DNA of 64,000 bases. Source: Cryptomeria japonica. Lineage: Eukaryota > Streptophyta > Pinopsida > Cupressales > Cupressaceae. Location of the stretch: positions 439,793,213 to 439,857,212 of the forward strand of contig NC_081407.1 of NCBI RefSeq assembly GCF_030272615.1. The letters are read 5' to 3'. The notes beneath the pieces were generated by a model. It ran no database searches. It was given only the letters and a program-made list of their open reading frames with translations, and was not told the DNA's origin. The translations under genes and the position numbers were made by a program. Numbering within the stretch: position 1 is the stretch's first letter; the number at the start of each line of letters is the position of its first letter. Shown one piece after another: positions 57,447-64,000 of this stretch.

Positions 57447-58702
57447 TCAGATGCATGATTGTTGGCGGAGTGGAAATATTGAGACCTTTCTTCTCCTTGA
57501 TAGTCGCCTCCACTTTGAGACCTTCTTGTTCATCTTCGCTTGGGGGATCTCTCCTTCTTCTAGCTCCGGGCCCAAGCATCTCCTCAAGGGGGTAGGAGCC
57601 TTCTTGGAGTTAGGGGTAACTATCATGTTAAGAATACCAACCAAAAAGGGGTAACCCTCCTCAGAGGTATCTTGAGGACCCGCCTTTTCTATCAAGTCCT
57701 CAAACTGACCCACAGTGTTGTCGGAAGCTGGGGGGTTACCATTCTCAGTTGTCTCCCCAATAACAATACCCAGGGATGACAACTTCTCCTTCAGCTTTTC
57801 CTCCAGAGGTTGTGGGGTCGGGCAGTTCACAATAACATGACCTTTTTTCCACATCTTTGACAATACAGGGAGGTGTTCTCATAGACAATAGCCTGTGTCC
57901 ATTTATCCCATTTGGATTTAAGGGCAATGAAATTAGGGAGTGGGTTGTTAACAACCACATTCACACAAAGGTGAGCATAAACAAGTCTGGACTTCTGCAT
58001 TGTCACATTGTCGACAACAACAAACTGACCAAATGAGTTACCAATCCACCTGAAAATGGTATCATCCCAAAATTCTAGGGGGAGGCCCAGGAGTCTGATC
58101 CAAACCGGCGCCAATCTAAGGAGGTCCGCACTTGGATCACATCTTGGCTTCCACTTGGAGAGAGTAAGGCAATGTTTACCATGAGACCATGAACCAAACA
58201 TAATATAGATGAAGTCTTCTTTTGCTGTAAATCTAAAAAGGAAGAGTCCACCAAGCATAGCAGAGACCGAGACACTACCTTTGATTTTCCATCTAGAGCC
58301 CGCCCATTTTCTGACCATATCTATAGTGGGTCTGAAGGCTAATAATCTTCCTACCAGGCAAAGGTGAAGGGAGGAAGCAATATTATCCATGATACTGTCT
58401 GGGAGGCAAATCTTGGGGCCCTCCTCACCATTAGTGACTTTTTGCAGCAACGTCAAAATTTCTAACTTGGAGTTACCAACAAGGGCACCTTTCCAGGAGT
58501 TCTCTTAAGTTTCCCCAGGCAAAGGACCCACCTCTTGAGTCTTGGGGTCCTTTTTGGGGGAATCCAAGTTAGGGGCCACCAAAGGAAGCTTCGCAAGGTA
58601 GGGGGCCTCATGCAGGACCTCATTGCAAGCAGAAACGACAGACATAGCAGGAAATTCAAAAAATTGCAGAGCGGGAAATTGCAGAGCATGTTTAGTTGGC
58701 AT
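57447..58702 (-). pseudogene. LINE ORF1 (DUF4283 and zinc knuckle)
   Basis: ATG at 58702, MPTKHALQFPALQFFEF, with a stop at 58505-58507, then 209 codons to 57827. These contain LVGRLLAFRPTIDMVRKWAG, FRFTAKEDFIYIMFGSWSHG, PVWIRLLGLPLEFWDDTIFR and IGNSFGQFVVVDN, the DUF4283 pattern of plant L1 ORF1 proteins. The knuckle YCQRCGKK is cut by a one-base deletion in an A run; the shifted frame continues GHVIVNCP (57863-57447). The C-terminal part is hydrophilic (ELEEGEIPQAKMNKK). It is an RNA-binding ORF1p homologue (family knowledge). Confidence 0.88.
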
Positions 58703-58760
58703 ATGTTACTCCTACAATATCAACTCAATAATCTGAGATCTTCTTTATTTATTATTGATT

Positions 58761-59379
58761 TTTATATGTTTTGAAATTATTAAATTAGTTTATCTATCTT
58801 GACCCTGATTGCTCTCTTATTTTTTTTATTCTAAATGTTTAAATTATAAGTTAAAGGTCTTCCTTTCATTTAATCTTGTGTTTACATGCTTAAAGAAACC
58901 ATAGTTCAAATCATGCAAATTAAAAGCATTTTTTATTTGCCCAATTTTAATTTAGTAATTTATAATGTTGATTTCCTAAGCTTGGTAACATAATTTTATA
59001 CAAAGTTCAATAGATATATGTACTAATTAACAATATAAAAATTACAACTTAATCATTATATTAAAGTAGTTATAATAGATCAATAAAAATATAGACATTG
59101 ATCTACATTTAAAAGCAATGAATTTGATAGGAAATATGAAAGAAATATAACACGATTGTTGCATTATAGAAATGTTATTCCAAAGATTGAGAGTGGTGAT
59201 GAACTTTGGAAGTTAGAATGAGGTTCCTATCTATAATCTTAATAATTATATATGCATGAACTTTGGAAGTTGGAACATGAGGTTCTCATTTGTAATCTTA
59301 ATAGCTAGGTTTTTAAATAATTCTATTTTTTTAGTAAGTTAAAATTTTTATGGATCATCTCTTATTCAAAATACATTTT
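58761..59379. other. AT-rich noncoding DNA
   Basis: No ORF, RNA gene or terminal repeat recognised. A short direct repeat (GAACTTTGGAAGTTRGAA) occurs near 59200 and 59258. Confidence 0.5.
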
Positions 59380-60270
59380 AAAAAGGTGGTCTTCTCTTAA
59401 TTGTAAGGTTGAGTTTTTTAACTAACTTCACTTGTGGTGCCACTTTCCTCCAAAAATGAATGTTTTCCATAACCATTAATTGTAATCCAAAACAACAAAA
59501 ACAAAAAAACAAAAAAAAACATAAATTCTTACTTGAATCAAATGCTAAAAATAACCTTCTCTTAATTGCAAGGTCAACTTTTTCATTCAACGACTCCACC
59601 TATGACACTACTTTCCTTCAAAAATGAGCATTTTCCATGACTATTAATTGCAATCCAAAAGAAATTTATAGCTTACGTTGCAGCTAAAGTAGAGTAGAGT
59701 GAGGTCATGGGATTGAATCAGCCTATTTCAGCCTATCTACCCTATGTTTCAGCTAAGGTAGACTAGAGAAGAATGAGATCATAAGATCAAAACAACCTAT
59801 CTTCCCTACATTGCAGCTAGGGTAGAGAATAGTGAGACTATAGTATCGAATGGGCCTATCTACACTACGCATGTTGCAGCTAAAAAATGTAAATCCTCTC
59901 TTACCTAAATTAAATGTTAAAAAGAGTAACTTTCTCTGAGTTGCAAGGTTGAGTTTTTCAACTGACTCCACCTATGACACCACTTTCCTTCAAAAGTAAA
60001 TGTTTGTCATAATTGTTAAATTACAAAAAAAAAGAGTAAATCCTCTATTATCTAAAGTAAATGCTAAAAAAAAATAACCTTCTTTTATTGCAAGGTTGAG
60101 TTTTTCAATAGACCCCACCCAAAAATGAATTTAAAGCAATCTACCCTACACTAGAACATAGAGTAGAGCAGAATGAGATCATAAGATCGAACCAGCTTAC
60201 CCACCCTACATTCCAGCTAAGGTAGAGCAGTAGGGTCAAAGCAGCCTATCTACCCTACCCTATGTTGCAA
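59380..60270. repeat. Mosaic of two degenerate tandem repeats
   Basis: Unit X (~95-115 bp, with AAGGTTGAGTTTTTCAAC and TGACACCACTTTCCTTCAAA) recurs near 59383, 59550, 59924 and 60068. Unit Y (~63-70 bp, with CAGCTAAGGTAGA, GAGATCATAAGATC and CTATCTACCCTA) recurs at 59685-59883 and 60140-60270. The two alternate. I recognise no gene. Confidence 0.75.
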
Positions 60271-60714
60271 TTAAGTATTTAGCTGTCTTTTTTAATATTA
60301 AGCACTTCACCACCCAAGTGAGGAGGAATATGTTCTGTTTTCATCTTTAATGGGACTGACAATGGGCGATGTGAGAAAAGGAACAAATCTTGAATACGTG
60401 CTCACTTCTGGTAAGGTAAATTAATGGCAGCCTGGTCATATGCAGACCAAGAATCAACGTTGGAGTAATTAGGTATCAAACTGTCACAGACACAACGTAG
60501 ATGTTTATAATGCGCAGACACCGCAATTACTCTCACCCGAAGTGTACGAATCAACGTTTTGCATATGGGATGTTGAATTTAATTTCAATATACTATCACT
60601 AGTTGTGATTTTATATTTGTTCTCCATATTGCTTTTTAAACAAAAAGTCGGAGGTAATCAGATGGGTTTCAACAGCGTATCACTGATTATGTAGAAAATA
60701 TTGTATATAATAAT
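60271..60714. other. Noncoding DNA
   Basis: Slightly less AT-rich stretch (60330-60560) with no recognised gene or element. Confidence 0.45.
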
Positions 60715-61039
60715 ATTATAGAGCAAGTATTATGTAGTGGTATTTTTTGGTGTCAATTGTGTAAGATAGAATGTAGAAGAACACATGTATAGCCAACATT
60801 TTAATAGAGGTTCAGTTTTATAAGAAACTAGCATATATAATTGGATTTGAATCAAATGTTTTACCCAGTTATTATAGAACAAGTATTATATAGTGGTTAG
60901 TATTTTTAGTATTTTTTGATGTCAATTGTGTAAGATAAAACATAGAAGAGCACAAGTATAGCCAACATTTTAATAGAGGTCTAGTTTTATAAGAAACTAG
61001 CATATATGATTGGATTTGAATCAAATATTTCACCCAATT
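60715..61039. repeat. Tandem duplication of ~156-169 bp
   Basis: Unit 1 (60715-60870) and unit 2 (60871-61039) share GTGTCAATTGTGTAAGATA or its variant, TAGCCAACATTTTAATAGAG and TTTTATAAGAAACTAGCATA. Unit 2 has ~13 extra bases near 60897-60910. The next bases, ATTATAGAAG, look like the start of a third unit. Confidence 0.88.
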
Positions 61040-62499
61040 ATTATAGAAGCATAGGTATACGAATAAAAGGTAGGTTATTTTAATATAAAGATGACGAACT
61101 AACTAGTAGGAATACATGTAAAACTGATAATGTTAAGGGTTAAAAACTTAATTTGTTGAGGATAAATCAATATAAAGTAAGCAAAGTATTGTAAAAAAAA
61201 AGTTGAAGAGGGAAAAATAGTGAGAGAAATGTACTAATCCTCTTTTGACTAAATAAGAGATGGATATGTCATTCTTCTATCATGTTTAGAATGAAAGGGT
61301 TAAATATACTTTTTGAAGTTTGAAGATATTTAAACATAACAAAGTTATAATTTGATATGGATTATTAGATTAAATATCATATAATTGATTTTAAAGTTTA
61401 ATCAATGTTTTTTTGAAATTACAAGTTGCATCTACAAAGATACGAATATATGTACAACTGATAAATATCATTTTTGAAAGGAAGTGGTGGATACAAATTT
61501 AACATTTGACTTTTACTATGTTGTAATTACAAGCTAATCAAAGTTATGATTGTACACATAACAATGGGATATGTACATGACTTTAGTAGCATGTTGGGAT
61601 GACTAGGGATCATAAAGTTGGGGTGGAGATAATAAAAGTACATACAATGGGGATGTTAATTGATGATTGATTGGTTTCTTTGTTTGGTTTTTAGTGATTT
61701 GACGATGGGGTAGTTGTAAATATATAGATGGAGGTAAAAGTAAATGAAGTTGTTGTGTTCGTGGGTAGAATTAATTAGTTTGTTTGTTTGGCTGTCAACA
61801 CTTTAAGGGTAGGGTAATAATAAATGTCTATATGAAAAAGTTGTGGGATAGATGGAAATTAAAGTCTAGAGAATAGGAATTTTTATGTTTGTAAATTGGC
61901 TCTTTCTTGAGAATATTTTGAAATATTATCACAACAAACAAATAAAGTTAGTTCAAAATATTCAACAATTTGTTTTGTAATGTAATAATGAATATGCATA
62001 AAAGGCAAATTTGATAAGGAGAAAAATTATATATATCTTGATTATTATTATTTTAATATAACTATTGTCTTTGTACGTATGAGATAAATATTTTTTCCTT
62101 GTTTGTTTAACCCAATAAAGAAAGAATAAAAACTATACCATAATTATTATTTTTGAAATGTAAATTTATTTAATTATTGGAATTGAGTAATAAAACAGTG
62201 AAACACATATGAAGTGTTCTAATCTATTGCATATTGTTTTAGCCTTGTCTTCTTTGAAATAAGGTTGGTGTAATGGAATGGACTAGCAAGAGAGTCAATT
62301 TGTATTCTATGCTAAAGTTTTTAAATATTTTTTAATAGATTACAAAAGATTTTTAACATTAAAAAATTATAACCAAGAAATTATTTGGTCAAAACAAAAT
62401 TGGAAAAGATATATCTCAAATTTTAGTACAATATTTTTTGAATTCATGAAGCCTCATTTACACTATTATCTTTACGTTATTTGATCATTAAAATTTACA
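61040..62499. other. AT-rich noncoding DNA
   Basis: About 1.5 kb with no credible ORF or RNA gene and no clear repeat boundary. Confidence 0.5.
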
Positions 62500-62952
62500 A
62501 GGTTAGATATAAGAGACAATTTTATCAAGTTACTTGCAAATCCTGAAAAGGTAAACCAGACTGTGCAAAATTATGATATTTTTGATAATGCAATATATTT
62601 GTATCTTCAGTGTGAGTGTCATAGTAGAACTCTTGCTGTCACTATTCGTTTATGAGATTCTTCTCTTCTGGGACTTAAGAAACAATACAAGTCCATATTT
62701 GGCTTGGTAAAAGAACATAAAGTATTTTGGTTTTATAGACAATTGTTGGATGGTTTGTTTTTAAGGACACATTAATACAAACCAATATTTTATGTTTTCA
62801 TATCTCTGTTGTAAGGGATTGTTATTGATAGGGGACTTACATATGTACATAGATTACATGGCAAGTAGAGTTGTCCTTTGTCTGTGATGTCAAAGGGGAA
62901 GAAGTATTTTTGTATATTCGCAAGTTTTGCCATCAATGACAAAGGGGGATAT
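62500..62952 (+). mobile_element. 3' internal end of a third, degraded copia element
   Basis: No readable pol remains. The last ~75 bp contain GTCAAAGGGGAAGAAG, TTTTTGTATATTCGCAAG and GCCATCAATGACAAAGGGGG, the same 3' UTR plus polypurine module seen before the LTRs of Copia-1 and Copia-2. Upstream limits are uncertain. Confidence 0.6.
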
Positions 62953-64000
62953 TGTTGCACATATATGTTTATGTTGTCATTGATGTCAAAATTGTTGGTG
63001 GTTCAGATGTTGGTTCAGAATTGACCCGATTAAGTTTTGATAGAGTGGTTGGATATGTATTAATTTTCTAGGATATACAATTGAAGTTGATGGGGATTTA
63101 AGAGTTTTGGTAATTTGTTCATAAATCTAGATGATCCATATGGTGTAGAGGTGTATGAGTGTCTTGCAAATTATATGCATTATGCTAGTAGCATCCATGA
63201 TGATGAAATAAGGTGTCTTTAGGACTATGTGGATATTTTTTATTTGTCTGGAATGTGGAAGGTGTATGTCAGATTAAGTATGTGGATATATTGTATGGTG
63301 GAGCAAAAATGAGATGTCAAATAAGGTTCTCTGGTTTGACTATAACAAATGACTATAGAGTTGATCTAGATGTATGGAATGTACTTACAAGATGTTTCTA
63401 TTTGTGAAGGTTGAAGTGGTATCTCTATTTCTGACCGTTCCACAGAATAACTTGTCTCTTTAGTTCAGTTTAGTTGTGTGTAGATGGTATGTACAGATGA
63501 TAGTGCGGATGTATGGAAACTATTTGGAATCCCAGATGGCAAGTACTTATTGTATGTTGTGTTTCTATAGGATTGGTAACTTTCGTCTTCATCTGGAAAC
63601 TGTTTAACTACTATAGGTTATTGTTCCAGTGAACAATACCTTTGTCTGATGGTTTGTGGTTGTATTGTACATGTATCAAATGGATGTGTGGATTTGAGAA
63701 GAATGGTTATGGAAGATCAATCTCTTCATGTTCTAATTTTTAGATGGATTTGTGTCTGTGTTCGAGGATAATGTAATTACAGGACATTGCAAATGAATGT
63801 GTTGCATTCCTTGACTTGCTAGTTGTAAAAAGACCTGTTGTGGATCGTTGATTCATGTTCCTTGGCACTTTATGTTTCTTTTGTTATGGCCCTCAAGTCT
63901 CATTGTTGGTTTGAATTGAAATTTTGGGTAAAATAGATTGCTATGATTAAAATGTTTTATCTTGTGAAGCCAACTTATGCGTTTTTGGTTCAAGTGGTTG
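62953..64000 (+). repeat. Start of the third copia LTR, running to the window edge
   Basis: Begins TGTTGCACATATATG after the polypurine tract and continues TTGTCATTGATGTCAAAATT, similar in style to the starts of the other copia LTRs. No LTR end or primer site is seen before 64000. A 64-codon open frame at 63213-63407 is within it and looks like chance. Confidence 0.55.

Larger units (their letters stand above)
52401..58760 (-). mobile_element. L1-like LINE retrotransposon, decayed
   Basis: Minus-strand order: ORF1 with DUF4283 and a zinc knuckle, ORF2 with apurinic endonuclease, reverse transcriptase, zf-RVT and RNase H, then ~550 bp of 3' sequence (52401-52950). This is the usual plant L1 plan. 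No poly-T on the plus strand marks its 3' end at 52401, so Copia-1 probably inserted into the LINE 3' region (inference). The 5' limit near 58760 is placed only by the end of coding similarity. Confidence 0.85.

Noticed and set aside
57098-57595. 165-codon plus-strand frame
   Set aside because: It is antisense to the end of LINE ORF1 and has no recognisable domain, while the minus strand reads a continuous element.
63213-63407. 64-codon frame near the window end
   Set aside because: Short, no domain, inside a putative copia LTR.

Overview
The window is plant nuclear DNA made almost entirely of transposable elements. I see no intact cellular protein gene, no rRNA or tRNA gene and no CRISPR array. 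Dense nesting, old decayed copies, CG-to-TG decay and an AT-rich background suggest a large repeat-rich genome. A gymnosperm such as a conifer is my best guess, but that is inference.

Layout. 1-5771 is the 3' part of a Ty3/gypsy element: integrase C-terminus, then an antisense plant mobile domain (PMD) ORF, a polypurine tract and a 3' LTR. It sits in the leader of a non-autonomous LTR retrotransposon family that I call LARD. LARD copy A (5774-20453) is a rearranged array: an internally deleted remnant, an LTR with a duplicated promoter (6212-7910), a leader, two tandem copies of a long Gln/Pro/Ser-rich ORF (10003-12869 and 14058-16844), a conserved 3' region and an LTR (19125-20453). 20454-20900 holds an antisense fragment of an unknown protein.

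20901-52400 is one nested stack. Copia-1 (5' LTR remnant, decayed gag-pol 21273-25424, 3' LTR) carries two insertions in its 3' LTR. The first is an 8.6 kb foldback element (26294-34902, likely TAA or TAAG target duplication). It has long inverted CT/GA arms around a 4.1 kb satellite of 20-bp units that run in both orientations. The second is Copia-2 (35193-52103, 1531-bp LTRs, target duplication GTATA). Copia-2 is split inside its reverse transcriptase by LARD copy B (39481-49017, minus strand, 1369-bp LTRs, target duplication GGTAC). Hand-counted LTR divergence falls with nesting depth: about 9% for Copia-1, 6% for Copia-2 and 1.1% for LARD-B.

52401-58760 is a minus-strand L1-like LINE with ORF1 (DUF4283 plus zinc knuckle) and ORF2 (endonuclease, reverse transcriptase, zf-RVT, RNase H), inactivated by stops and an Asp-to-Asn change in the catalytic motif. 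58760-62500 is AT-rich with local tandem repeats. 62500-64000 holds the 3' end and LTR start of a third copia element.

Function. No element in view is visibly able to move itself. LARD encodes no protease, polymerase or integrase and must have been moved in trans. LARD-B is the youngest and best preserved. The most unusual structures are the foldback element with its bidirectional satellite, and the LARD family with its modular protein and conserved noncoding blocks.
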